Assembly (NCBI GenBank): GCA_003170375.1
Contig: PMZN01000195.1
Coordinates: forward strand, 5,840 to 15,452
Source of the DNA: Acidimicrobiaceae bacterium
GTDB taxonomy: Bacteria > Actinomycetota > Acidimicrobiia > Acidimicrobiales > Bog-793
DNA: 9,613 nucleotides
Direction: 5' to 3'
The notes under the pieces were generated by a model. The model was not told where the DNA came from, made no database searches, and saw nothing but the letters and a program-made list of their open reading frames with translations. Position numbers and translations under genes: made by a program. How positions within the stretch are numbered: position 1 is the stretch's first letter; each line of letters starts with the position of its first letter. This document shows, piece after piece, positions 1 to 5,814 of this stretch.

Positions 1-870
1 AACTGGCGCATGGGGAGGTTCATCGCCGAATCAGGTGTGAAGCTGTTCCAGATCGAGACGACGCTCAACACCGACACCTTCCCCAAGGAGCTCGGCTTCC
101 TGCAAAAGCGCGAGTGGGAGTGGTCGCTCAAGGACCGAGCCAGCTTCCTGGCAACCTCCAGCGCTCTAGGACGGACCCCGGGTGGGCTGAGCCGCAAGAT
201 CTTCCACTCGGTTTACGCGCCGCACGACCTCACCTCGGTCCAGGCGGGCGCCGTCGAGGCCGTGCACGAGGCCACGCTCGCCAACCTCTTCCGCCAGCAG
301 CTCGTCGAGGTCTCGGGGCAGACCGACGTGCTCACGATGGGACTGCCTTACATCGGCCCTTACAACGTCAACTCGACCATGAACCCGATCCTCGTCGCCT
401 GCTTGGGGCTCGGCTACTTCTTCAACCTCTATCGCGGCAAGCCCCTGGTGCGTGAAGGCGGCGTGGTGATCATCTCGCACCCGACGCCATGGGAGTTCAA
501 CCCCGTTCATCATCCCAGCTACATCGACTTCTTCGAGCAGGTCCTGGCCGAGACCACCGACATGTTCGAGATCGAGGCCAAATACGAAGAGTCCTTTGCC
601 ACCGATCCCTGGTACGTACACCTCTACCGGACGAGCTACGCCTACCACGGCGTCCACCCCCTCTACATGTGGTACTGGTGCGCCCACGCGCTTGCGCACC
701 TCGGTCGCGTGATCGTCGTCGGAGGTGACCGGGCGGCCGTTCGCCGGCTGGGCTTCTCCCCCGCCTCGACGCTCGAGGATGCCCTCGAGCTTGCCGAGGA
801 CGTCGTCGGCAGGGACCCGACCATCACGCACCTCCGCGTGCCCCCTTTGCTGATGGCGGAGGTCACGTGA
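1..870 (+). CDS. LarA-like (lactate racemase domain, DUF2088) protein, 5'-truncated by the window
   Basis: The frame is open from base 1, so the gene most likely begins upstream; about 290 C-terminal residues are visible, against roughly 420 for full LarA-family proteins. The ATG at 10 has no ribosome binding site within the window and is probably an internal Met. The visible part resembles the C-terminal domain of nickel-pincer-dependent racemases: a 'PLVREGGVVIIS' segment (the position of the family's K-PGG-I/V strand), then a stretch rich in His, Tyr and Trp, then 'RVIVVGG' and 'LGFSPASTLEDALELA', which matches the usual LarA ending. The N-terminal catalytic domain lies outside the window, so the substrate cannot be judged. 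Members outside the lar operon may act on other 2-hydroxy acids (family knowledge). The gene overlaps the acyltransferase start by GTGA, so it is translationally coupled to a lipid enzyme rather than to larB/C/E-type genes. Family assignment is fairly sure; lactate as substrate is not. Confidence 0.72.
   Translation, partial: NWRMGRFIAESGVKLFQIETTLNTDTFPKELGFLQKREWEWSLKDRASFLATSSALGRTPGGLSRKIFHSVYAPHDLTSVQAGAVEAVHEATLANLFRQQLVEVSGQTDVLTMGLPYIGPYNVNSTMNPILVACLGLGYFFNLYRGKPLVREGGVVIISHPTPWEFNPVHHPSYIDFFEQVLAETTDMFEIEAKYEESFATDPWYVHLYRTSYAYHGVHPLYMWYWCAHALAHLGRVIVVGGDRAAVRRLGFSPASTLEDALELAEDVVGRDPTITHLRVPPLLMAEVT
858..862 (+). promoter_or_regulatory. Ribosome binding site of the acyltransferase gene
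   Basis: GGAGG lies inside the end of the LarA-like gene, 4 nt before the GTG at 867. It supports the GTG start, which overlaps the preceding stop as GTGA. Confidence 0.6.
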
Positions 871-1811
871 CACGGCGCGTCCGCGGGGCTGCGGCTCTCG
901 GGCGGGAGGGACTACGTTTTCTGGCCGAGAAGCCGACGAGGCCCGGTGGCCTGCTCGCGCCCTTGCCAAAGCACAAGCTCGGCGTCGACTACGACACCTC
1001 CTGGGCTCGCCGCTATCCCGTCCGGCTCGCGCGGGCCGTGGTGCTGGACGACATCACTCGGCCGATCGCGCGTGTGGTGCTGTCACCTCGCGTGATCGGG
1101 CTCGAACATCTCGATCCGGTACAGGGCCCGATGATCCTCGCGGCAAACCACGCGAGCCACCTCGACACCGGCCTGCTGCTCTCGAGCTTGCCGGTGGCGC
1201 TACGCCACCACACGATCGTCGCGGCGGCGGCTGACTACTTCTTCGACCGTCATTGGAAGGCTGCTTTCTGGTCCTTCGGCCTTGGGGCGATCCCGATGGA
1301 GCGCTCCAAGGTCAATCGCCGTTCCGCGGATCTCGCCGCTGGCCTCGTCAACGACGGCTGGAGCCTCATCATCTTTCCCGAAGGGGGACGCACCGCCGAT
1401 GGTTGGGGCCGGGAGTTCAAGGGGGGTGCTTCCTACCTCGCCAAGCGCTGCGGCGTCCCGGTGATCCCGGTGCACATCCGGGGCACTAGGGCCGTGCTCG
1501 CAAAGAGCAGTTCGCGCTTTCGCCCGGGTGCTACCGAGATCCGGCTCGGCGATGCGCTCATCGCTCGCGAGCATGAGGACGCGCGCAAGTTCGCAGCTCG
1601 CATAGAGCAGGCCGTTGCCGCCCTCGCCGACGAGGCCGAGTCGGACTGGTGGTCCGCGCGCCGCCGTGCCGCGGCCGGGACGACTCCGCCGTTTCGGGGT
1701 CCGGAGGCCTCGGCATGGCGCCGCGAATGGGCGCTGCCGGACTCAGCGCGCAAAGATCAGCGCGCGACCCGCGAACACCGCAAGCGCCAACCATGGAGCC
1801 GGGATGACTGA
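867..1811 (+). CDS. PlsC-family 1-acyl-glycerol-phosphate acyltransferase-like protein
   Basis: A 314-aa protein with the glycerolipid acyltransferase (PlsC/LPLAT) fold. Motif I, NHASHLD, has H95 and D100 (HX4D), the catalytic pair that transfers an acyl chain from acyl-CoA or acyl-ACP to a hydroxyl. Motif II is around 'IPMERS' (141-146). Motif III, FPEGGRT (170-176), has the phosphate-binding E172-G173 with Gly in place of the more usual Thr. Motif IV is 'VPVIPVHIRG' (197-206). The protein is longer than a minimal PlsC (about 240 aa): it has roughly 75 extra N-terminal residues and a basic, Arg-rich C-terminus from about residue 260. The start is GTG, overlapping the LarA-like stop as GTGA with GGAGG upstream. 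It probably works at the inner face of the membrane in phospholipid or another acyl-lipid pathway. The exact acceptor is unknown, and the LarA-like neighbour suggests a specialised lipid rather than bulk phosphatidate synthesis (inference). Confidence 0.88.
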   Translation: MTRRVRGAAALGREGLRFLAEKPTRPGGLLAPLPKHKLGVDYDTSWARRYPVRLARAVVLDDITRPIARVVLSPRVIGLEHLDPVQGPMILAANHASHLDTGLLLSSLPVALRHHTIVAAAADYFFDRHWKAAFWSFGLGAIPMERSKVNRRSADLAAGLVNDGWSLIIFPEGGRTADGWGREFKGGASYLAKRCGVPVIPVHIRGTRAVLAKSSSRFRPGATEIRLGDALIAREHEDARKFAARIEQAVAALADEAESDWWSARRRAAAGTTPPFRGPEASAWRREWALPDSARKDQRATREHRKRQPWSRDD

Positions 1812-2352
1812 TCCCCTGCTGCCTGGTCGCCGGCCCGGGCTGCGCAGAGTTCCGGCGCGCGCGAGCCTCGCAGGCCTGGCACTTTTCGCACTCGCGGCCG
1901 CGCTGTCGGGTTGCGGGGCAAGCACGGCGCTCGGCAACGCGGTGCTCGCCCCCCTGTCGGTGCTGCCCGACACCGATGTCGTCCTGGAGACGAACCTCCA
2001 GTCCGCCGTGGCTGGTGGCGCTGCCCAAGCCGGCCTCTCCGGCACGGGCGGCTTGACGACCACCGGGCCACCGACCTCACCAAGCGTGGTCAGCGTCGCC
2101 AGCGCAGCCGGTGTGTCTGTTTACACCGCTTTCAACCCGGTCGACCGGCACTGCCTCGGGACATTCATCCTCTCTCCGGGCGCCGCATTCGCAGTGCTCG
2201 GAGAGACCACGCCCGGCACCTATGACTTCTGGTTCGGGCCGACGACCGCGGTCAACTGCACGGCCAGCACATACACGACCGAGTCCGCGGTTCCCTCGGG
2301 ATGGGCCGCGGGCGATCCCGCCTCCGCGGCCACGGGGTGGCCGGGGCCCTGA
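1804..2352 (+). CDS. Secreted lipoprotein of unknown function
   Basis: A 182-aa protein whose ATG lies 8 bases inside the end of the acyltransferase gene, with GGAG (1795-1798) 5 nt upstream; this start is preferred because it gives a complete type II signal peptide. A basic n-region (residues 9-19) is followed by a hydrophobic core (20-33) and the lipobox L-S-G-C at 34-37, so C37 should be lipidated and the protein anchored outside the membrane. The mature part is low-complexity, rich in Ala, Gly, Ser and Thr up to about residue 100. A more ordered domain follows, with 'HCLGTFILS' and 'TYDFWFG...NCTAS' segments whose two Cys residues could form a disulfide. I do not recognise the family. Co-translation with the acyltransferase suggests a shared envelope role (inference). 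Confidence 0.72.
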   Translation: MTDPLLPGRRPGLRRVPARASLAGLALFALAAALSGCGASTALGNAVLAPLSVLPDTDVVLETNLQSAVAGGAAQAGLSGTGGLTTTGPPTSPSVVSVASAAGVSVYTAFNPVDRHCLGTFILSPGAAFAVLGETTPGTYDFWFGPTTAVNCTASTYTTESAVPSGWAAGDPASAATGWPGP

Positions 2353-2382
2353 GCTAGGACCTTCGCGGCCGGGCCAGCTGAG

Positions 2383-3129
2383 TCAGCGGCGCGGCGACGG
2401 TGGCACAGTGCCCCAGGTCGCGCCGATCACGTAGCCCCTGCCACGGACCAGGCTCCGACGCCACTCGACCGGCCTATCGCCGGCGTAGGCGATGCGCTCC
2501 ACCTCGAAGACGCCTTCGCCACGGCCGGGCCGCAGCAGCCTGCGCTCGGCCTGGTCGCAGGTGACAGCGCGAAGCCACTCGCTCCCTCCGGTTATCCGCA
2601 CACCGCAGAGCGTCTCGAGCAGGCCGTAGAGCGACCCCTGTGTGAGATCGCCGCCCACGAACGCCCTCCGTTGGGCGGCACTGATCGCCAGTGCCGACCG
2701 GTCCAGCGCGAGAGGCTCACCGTCCGCGTAGCGGACGCGTTCGACCCACTGGACCACCTCGTGGGTGCCGGTCCCGAGCGCCCGAGCTGCCGTCTCGCCC
2801 GCTTGTCCTTCCTCGATACGCAGCACCCTGCTCGCCTCGACGAGCCCCGCGGCCGTGATCGCCTGCGCAAGCCCCGAGGTCCCAAGGATCGGGGCATCGA
2901 GCTGGCGGCGCACGACGAAGGTCCCGCTGCCGCGACGCGCGTCGAGCAACCCGTCGCCACGGAGGCGGCGGATGGCTTCTCGGACCGTCGCCCGGCTCAC
3001 GCCGAAGGCGACGACGAGCTCGGCCTCTGTCGGGAACCGCTCGTCGAAGTCGCCTGCGCCAAGACGGCGTCGGAGCTCAGCGACAAGTTGTGCCCAGAGC
3101 GGCATCGGGCTGCTCATGTCGAGAGACAT
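2383..3129 (-). CDS. GntR-family (HutC subfamily) transcriptional regulator with UTRA domain
   Basis: A 248-aa repressor-type protein. The N-terminal winged helix-turn-helix (about 8-72) has the GntR signature 'FPTEAELVVAFGVSRATVREAIRRL' in two halves, followed by the wing 'RRGSGTFV'. The rest (about 95-240) fits the UTRA ligand-binding domain of the HutC group, with 'VERVRYADGEPLALDRS' and near the end 'FEVERIAYAGDRPVEWRRS'. Start choice is open. ATG 3129 gives the normal GntR N-terminus, with GGAGG at 3147-3143, which is 13 nt away (10 nt from the adjacent GTG 3132). ATG 3183 would add 18 unconserved residues but overlaps the DUF1634 stop as ATGA. The gene is third in the transporter operon, so it probably controls that operon in response to a small ligand (inference). 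A GntR-like palindrome lies in the operon promoter. It converges on the lipoprotein gene with only 30 bases between the stops. Confidence 0.88.
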   Translation of the reverse strand: MSLDMSSPMPLWAQLVAELRRRLGAGDFDERFPTEAELVVAFGVSRATVREAIRRLRGDGLLDARRGSGTFVVRRQLDAPILGTSGLAQAITAAGLVEASRVLRIEEGQAGETAARALGTGTHEVVQWVERVRYADGEPLALDRSALAISAAQRRAFVGGDLTQGSLYGLLETLCGVRITGGSEWLRAVTCDQAERRLLRPGRGEGVFEVERIAYAGDRPVEWRRSLVRGRGYVIGATWGTVPPSPRR

Positions 3130-3179
3130 CACAGAGCCCGGGCCTCCGGATCGGTCGAGACTTGGCTGCCGGGTCGCCG

Positions 3180-3605
3180 TCATGCCGACAACCACCCGAT
3201 CAGGAACGACCCCAAGATAACCGAGAGCACACTTGCCGAGATCGCCGTGAACAACCAATCACGCCGTCGCGCGAACGCGACGGCACTGGTGACGAGCCCT
3301 GCGACGGGAGTCAGGATGAGCACCAGAACCCCGGCGACGATTATCGCCTCACCACTGCCGCGCCCGATCCCGTCCCACACAGCGACGAACGAATGCGGGA
3401 AGCTCGCACTTGCTCTGAGGTGGGCCTGTTCGACAGCGTGCGAGTCGAACGCTGCCGGATCACCGACGAGGCCGACGAGGTATCCCGTCAGGAGGATCGC
3501 CGCGCTCACGAGCACGCCCGCATGCAACACCCTCCCCACCGCAGCGCGCACGCCACGCGGTGAGGGCGGCGTCAGGGCACCATACCCACGAGCCAGTGGA
3601 GCCAT
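3180..3605 (-). CDS. DUF1634 membrane protein, partner of the TSUP transporter
   Basis: A 141-aa integral membrane protein. The ATG at 3605 shares one base with the transporter stop (TGATG), which selects it over an open extension upstream that runs into the transporter gene. Three hydrophobic helices are visible: about 21-45 ('GRVLHAGVLVSAAILLTGYL'), about 80-106 ('AIIVAGVLVLILTP') and about 114-138 ('TAISASVLSVILGSFLIG'). The L-I-x-T-P-V turn after helix 2 and the short R-R-D loop before helix 3 are typical of DUF1634. This family is commonly encoded beside TauE/SafE (TSUP) transporters (family knowledge), exactly as here. Its biochemical role is undefined; an accessory subunit of the transporter is the natural inference. 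The stop overlaps a possible start of the regulator gene (ATGA at 3183-3180). Confidence 0.85.
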   Translation of the reverse strand: MAPLARGYGALTPPSPRGVRAAVGRVLHAGVLVSAAILLTGYLVGLVGDPAAFDSHAVEQAHLRASASFPHSFVAVWDGIGRGSGEAIIVAGVLVLILTPVAGLVTSAVAFARRRDWLFTAISASVLSVILGSFLIGWLSA

Positions 3606-4495
3606 CAACCAATCCCCTTCCAGATCATCTGGACGGCGACCACACCGAGGACGCTCACAAAGAGCACCCGGAGACGATCGGAGCGCATGCCCGCGAGCCA
3701 CTTGGATCCCTGCGTCGCTCCCAAGAGGACGCCGATCGCGACCGGGCCGGCGATGAGCGGATCGATGTCACCCCGAGCGAAATACACCACCGCGCTCGCT
3801 GCCGCAGTCAGCCCGATCAACAGGTTGCTCGTAGCGGTCGAGACTTTCATCGGGATGTGCATCGCCAAGTCCATCGCAGGCACTTTCAGCACGCCCGAGC
3901 CGATGCCGAGCAAGCCGCTCAGGGTCCCCGCAAGGTACATGAGCCCGAGGCCGAGCCCGGTGTTGACCACGACGTAGGGCACTTCCAAGCCTTCCGCCTC
4001 GTCGAAGTAGGCCGAATGAAGCGCAAGTCGGTCGGCCAGCGCGCCGCCGCGATCGACTCCTTCCGTGAAGGCGACGGCCACGCCGATTGTCGCCATCGCA
4101 GGGATCGGGTCTTTCGCCACCGGAATCCGACGCTTGCGGACCATCTGCACCCCGGAGACTGCGAGAACGATCCCGAACAGCGCGAACAGGAAACGGGCAT
4201 CGAACACACCGGCCAGGAGTGCGCCCGTCACCGCCCCGAGTGTCGTCGCAAGCGCGAGAAACGTGGCGACCCGCAGATTGGTGATGCTCTCGGTCACGTT
4301 CCTCGCGGCCCCCGCCGAAGAGGTGGCCGCCACCGCCACGATCGAAGTCCCTATCGCAAGCCGGATGTCGAGGTGAAAGACCAGAGTGAGCACGGGCACG
4401 ACCACGAAGCCGCCGCCGAGGCCCAGAAGAGAGCCCAGCACGCCAGCCAGGATCGAGACCCCGAAAAGCACTAGTGACAGCTCGACGATGGTCAC
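3605..4495 (-). CDS. TSUP family (TauE/SafE) membrane transporter
   Basis: A 296-aa polytopic membrane protein with the two-repeat layout of TSUP permeases. The first repeat begins with 'GSLLGLGGGFVVVPVL' (21-36) and the second with 'GLLGIGSGVLKVPAM' (194-208), each followed by more helices; a soluble-looking loop of about 120-175 sits between the halves. TSUP proteins export or import sulfite, sulfonates, thiosulfate or similar organic anions; the substrate cannot be read from this sequence. I chose GTG 4495 because the helix starts right after it and a good promoter ends 7 nt upstream with no Shine-Dalgarno, suggesting a leaderless mRNA. The frame is open upstream, and a TTG at 4531 would add 12 polar residues, but that codon lies in the proposed -35 box. 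First gene of a three-gene unit with DUF1634 and a GntR regulator; upstream lies a plus-strand LysR gene. Confidence 0.88.
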   Translation of the reverse strand: MTIVELSLVLFGVSILAGVLGSLLGLGGGFVVVPVLTLVFHLDIRLAIGTSIVAVAATSSAGAARNVTESITNLRVATFLALATTLGAVTGALLAGVFDARFLFALFGIVLAVSGVQMVRKRRIPVAKDPIPAMATIGVAVAFTEGVDRGGALADRLALHSAYFDEAEGLEVPYVVVNTGLGLGLMYLAGTLSGLLGIGSGVLKVPAMDLAMHIPMKVSTATSNLLIGLTAAASAVVYFARGDIDPLIAGPVAIGVLLGATQGSKWLAGMRSDRLRVLFVSVLGVVAVQMIWKGIG

Positions 4496-4502
4496 GAACG
4501 GG

Positions 4503-4531
4503 AGTCTACATTTGTTCGTACAATCGGACAA
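4503..4531 (-). promoter_or_regulatory. Promoter of the transporter operon with a GntR-like operator in its spacer
   Basis: Read on the minus strand: -35 TTGTCC (4531-4526), a 17-bp spacer, and -10 TAGACT (4508-4503), then 7 nt to the GTG at 4495. Each box matches the sigma-70 consensus at 4 of 6 positions and has the TANNNT form of actinobacterial -10 elements. The spacer contains TTGTACGAACAA (4523-4512), symmetric at 10 of 12 positions, with the GT-N4-AC outline of GntR/HutC operators (centre CG rather than the usual TA). A repressor there would block polymerase. The GntR gene of the same operon is the obvious candidate (inference). Confidence 0.5.
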
Positions 4532-4697
4532 CTATGGATCTACGGCGAGTCCCGTGCGCTCTTGGCAGCCGAGATTGCTCGCTGCGCGCAGGCGCGCGCA
4601 TCGGCCTCAGGCGAAGGGACCGCCCCCGCCTCGCCGTGTACCCGGGCCGAGGCCCCTAGCCGCTGACGTGCGCCGAGCAAACTTGCCTCCAGACGCG
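4532..4697. other. Intergenic stretch upstream of the transporter promoter
   Basis: This part of the gap between the transporter and lysR has open frames on both strands, but none has a credible start or a recognisable product. A GC-only self-complementary run (GCGCGC-AG-GCGCGC near 4584-4597) and GGGCC-GA-GGCCC near 4644-4655 are short and have no U-tract. I see no gene in it. Confidence 0.4.
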
Positions 4698-4772
4698 GAG
4701 AAAGGGCCGGTGGGGGGGATACCGGCCCCTTCTCAAGACTCTTCAGTCGCTGGAGGGGGGATTCCGCCACTG
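4698..4772 (-). ncRNA. Candidate 6C small RNA (two C-loop hairpins)
   Basis: On the minus strand two hairpins follow each other. Hairpin 1 (4772-4744) pairs CAGU-G-GC-GGA with UCC-A-GC-G-ACUG, one bulge and one G/G mismatch, around the loop AUCCCCCC. Hairpin 2 (4734-4698) is a 14-bp stem, GAGAAGGGGCCGGU with ACCGGCCCUUUCUC, around the loop AUCCCCCCC. The linker is AAGAGUCUU. The single imperfect pair of stem 2 is G-U when read on the minus strand but A/C on the plus strand, which favours a minus-strand RNA. Two consecutive hairpins each with six or more C in the loop is the definition of the actinobacterial 6C RNA, a roughly 90-nt sRNA known from Mycobacterium and Streptomyces, whose C-rich loops are reported in mycobacteria to base-pair with mRNA targets. 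Hairpin 2 with its CCCUUUCU end could also serve as terminator. The true 5' end is probably about 4780. Confidence 0.72.
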
Positions 4773-4784
4773 AGGTCTAGATAC

Positions 4785-4813
4785 ATAGTGCACGATTTCA
4801 CAGCATCGGTCAA
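4785..4813 (-). promoter_or_regulatory. Possible promoter of the small RNA
   Basis: On the minus strand TTGACC (4813-4808) is a strong -35 match. After 17 bp comes CACTAT (4790-4785), a weak -10 that keeps the A and T at positions 2 and 6. Initiation near 4778 would put the first C-loop hairpin almost at the 5' end of the RNA. The -35 overlaps the dyad at 4805-4828. Confidence 0.35.
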
Positions 4814-4828
4814 ACAGTTCTTACCGAT
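4805..4828. promoter_or_regulatory. Dyad ATCGGT-N12-ACCGAT, possible LysR-type operator
   Basis: A perfect 6-bp inverted repeat (4805-4810 and 4823-4828) lies 20 bp upstream of the lysR start and covers both the presumed -35 region of lysR and the TTGACC box of the small RNA. LysR-type regulators usually bind dyads beside their own gene and control the divergent unit. The N12 spacing is not the textbook T-N11-A, so the assignment is inference. Confidence 0.4.
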
Positions 4829-4834
4829 AGCTGA

Positions 4835-4840
4835 TATCGT
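4835..4840 (+). promoter_or_regulatory. Possible -10 element of lysR, leaderless start
   Basis: TATCGT (TANNNT form) sits 8 nt before the ATG at 4849. No Shine-Dalgarno is present (the bases before ATG are GATTGAG). This layout would start transcription at or next to the A of ATG. No clear -35 box is seen. Confidence 0.35.
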
Positions 4841-4848
4841 AGATTGAG

Positions 4849-5814
4849 ATGGAGCTACGCCAGCTGAGCGCAGTCGTCGGGATCGCCGATCATGGTTCGT
4901 TCTCTGCGGCTGCCGACGCGCTCCAAACCGTCCAGTCGAACATCTCTGCGCACGTGAAAAAGCTCGAGCGGGAGCTCGGCTGCGAGCTGGTCGATCGTTC
5001 CACAGGCCAGTTGACCGAGGCCGGCGCACTCGTCGTTGCCCGCTCGAGGCGAGTTCAAGTCGAGCTCGACGCGCTGCTCTCTGACGTGCTCGCCCTCACC
5101 CGCGAAGTCGCCGGAACCGTACGGATCGGGATCATCGGCACGACCGCCCGGTGGCTCGTTCCGCAGTTGCTACGCACGGTCCCCCAGCGATACCCCCACC
5201 TTCACCTGGTATTCGTCGAATTGACAAGCACCAAGCTCGATGTCCAGCTCGCAACGGGAGAGGTCGACCTCGCCGTGCTCAACCTTCCTGCGACGGGAAG
5301 CGACCTCGCGCTGACCCCCCTTTTCGAGGAGGATCTCGTCCTGGTCGTACCCGTCGACCACCCGCTCGCAAGTTCGCGCGAGGTCAGCCTCCGCGCGCTG
5401 AAGGGGATGCCCCTGTTGCTGCCCGTCGCCGGGACGGCGTTTCGCGCCGACCTCGACGCCGCCCTCAGTTCCACCGGCACCACGCTCCTGGCGCGGGCCG
5501 AGATCGACGGGACTCGCCTCATCGCCTCGCTCACCTTCGAGGGCTGGGGACCGTCCATCCTGCCGGCGACTGCTGTGCCCGGCTACCTACGTGACAACTT
5601 TGCCCTTGTGAAGCTCACCGAGATCCCCCGGCGGCTCGTCGGGGTCGTCCAGCGGGCGACGGGACTACCCTCGGCACCGGCACGAGCCGTACTCGATCTG
5701 CTGACCGAGATCGTCTTCGATCCCTCCAGGATCCCCGAGGGGCTGACCCCGGTGTCCCCCGATTCTCCGCGCCCGCGCGCCGACACCCGGCGATCAGGCG
5801 TCGTCCTGCTATGA
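4849..5814 (+). CDS. LysR-type transcriptional regulator
   Basis: A 321-aa protein of normal LysR length. The N-terminal winged helix-turn-helix spans about 1-60 and carries the family pattern 'GSFSAAADALQTVQSNISAHVKKLE' in two parts, with 'LVDRSTGQLTEAG' as the wing. A linker helix (about 60-88) leads to the periplasmic-binding-like effector domain, which starts at 'GTVRIGIIGTTARWLVPQLL' and includes 'GEVDLAVLNLPA' and 'EEDLVLVVPVDHPLA'. The last 25 or so residues are Pro- and Arg-rich and look disordered. The effector is unknown. It is transcribed away from the TSUP operon, with the candidate small RNA between them, so either may be its target (inference). Its end overlaps the GNAT gene tail to tail by 6 bases. 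Confidence 0.92.
   Translation: MELRQLSAVVGIADHGSFSAAADALQTVQSNISAHVKKLERELGCELVDRSTGQLTEAGALVVARSRRVQVELDALLSDVLALTREVAGTVRIGIIGTTARWLVPQLLRTVPQRYPHLHLVFVELTSTKLDVQLATGEVDLAVLNLPATGSDLALTPLFEEDLVLVVPVDHPLASSREVSLRALKGMPLLLPVAGTAFRADLDAALSSTGTTLLARAEIDGTRLIASLTFEGWGPSILPATAVPGYLRDNFALVKLTEIPRRLVGVVQRATGLPSAPARAVLDLLTEIVFDPSRIPEGLTPVSPDSPRPRADTRRSGVVLL

Noticed and set aside
166..969. Minus-strand open frame of 267 aa over the LarA-like gene
   Set aside because: It is antisense to a recognisable protein, and long mirror frames are expected in GC-rich coding sequence. The same applies to the plus-strand frame at 3560-4474 over the TSUP gene.
2377..2387. Palindrome GCTGA-G-TCAGC at the end of the GntR gene
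   Set aside because: Only five bases per arm, overlapping the stop codon between convergent genes, with no U-tract or longer stem. It is too short to call a terminator or operator.
4698..4734. Hairpin 2 read alone as a plain intrinsic terminator
   Set aside because: There is no gene ending nearby on the minus strand for it to terminate, and the paired C-rich loop in the adjacent hairpin 1 points to a structured RNA. It may still terminate that RNA.
4540..4770. Minus-strand open frame (76 aa, GTG start) covering the small RNA
   Set aside because: The start lies inside hairpin 1, there is no ribosome binding site, and the product is Ala/Pro/Arg-rich noise. The conserved RNA structure explains the region better.
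4741..4770. tRNA-like 3' end (CCGCCA on the plus strand near 4764-4769)
   Set aside because: No T-loop GTTCGA sequence, no seven-base anticodon loop and no acceptor pairing.
4386..4847. Plus-strand open frame (153 aa) across the transporter start and the intergenic region
   Set aside because: Half of it is antisense to a clear TSUP gene, it crosses the hairpins and promoters, and its product is low-complexity with no family resemblance.
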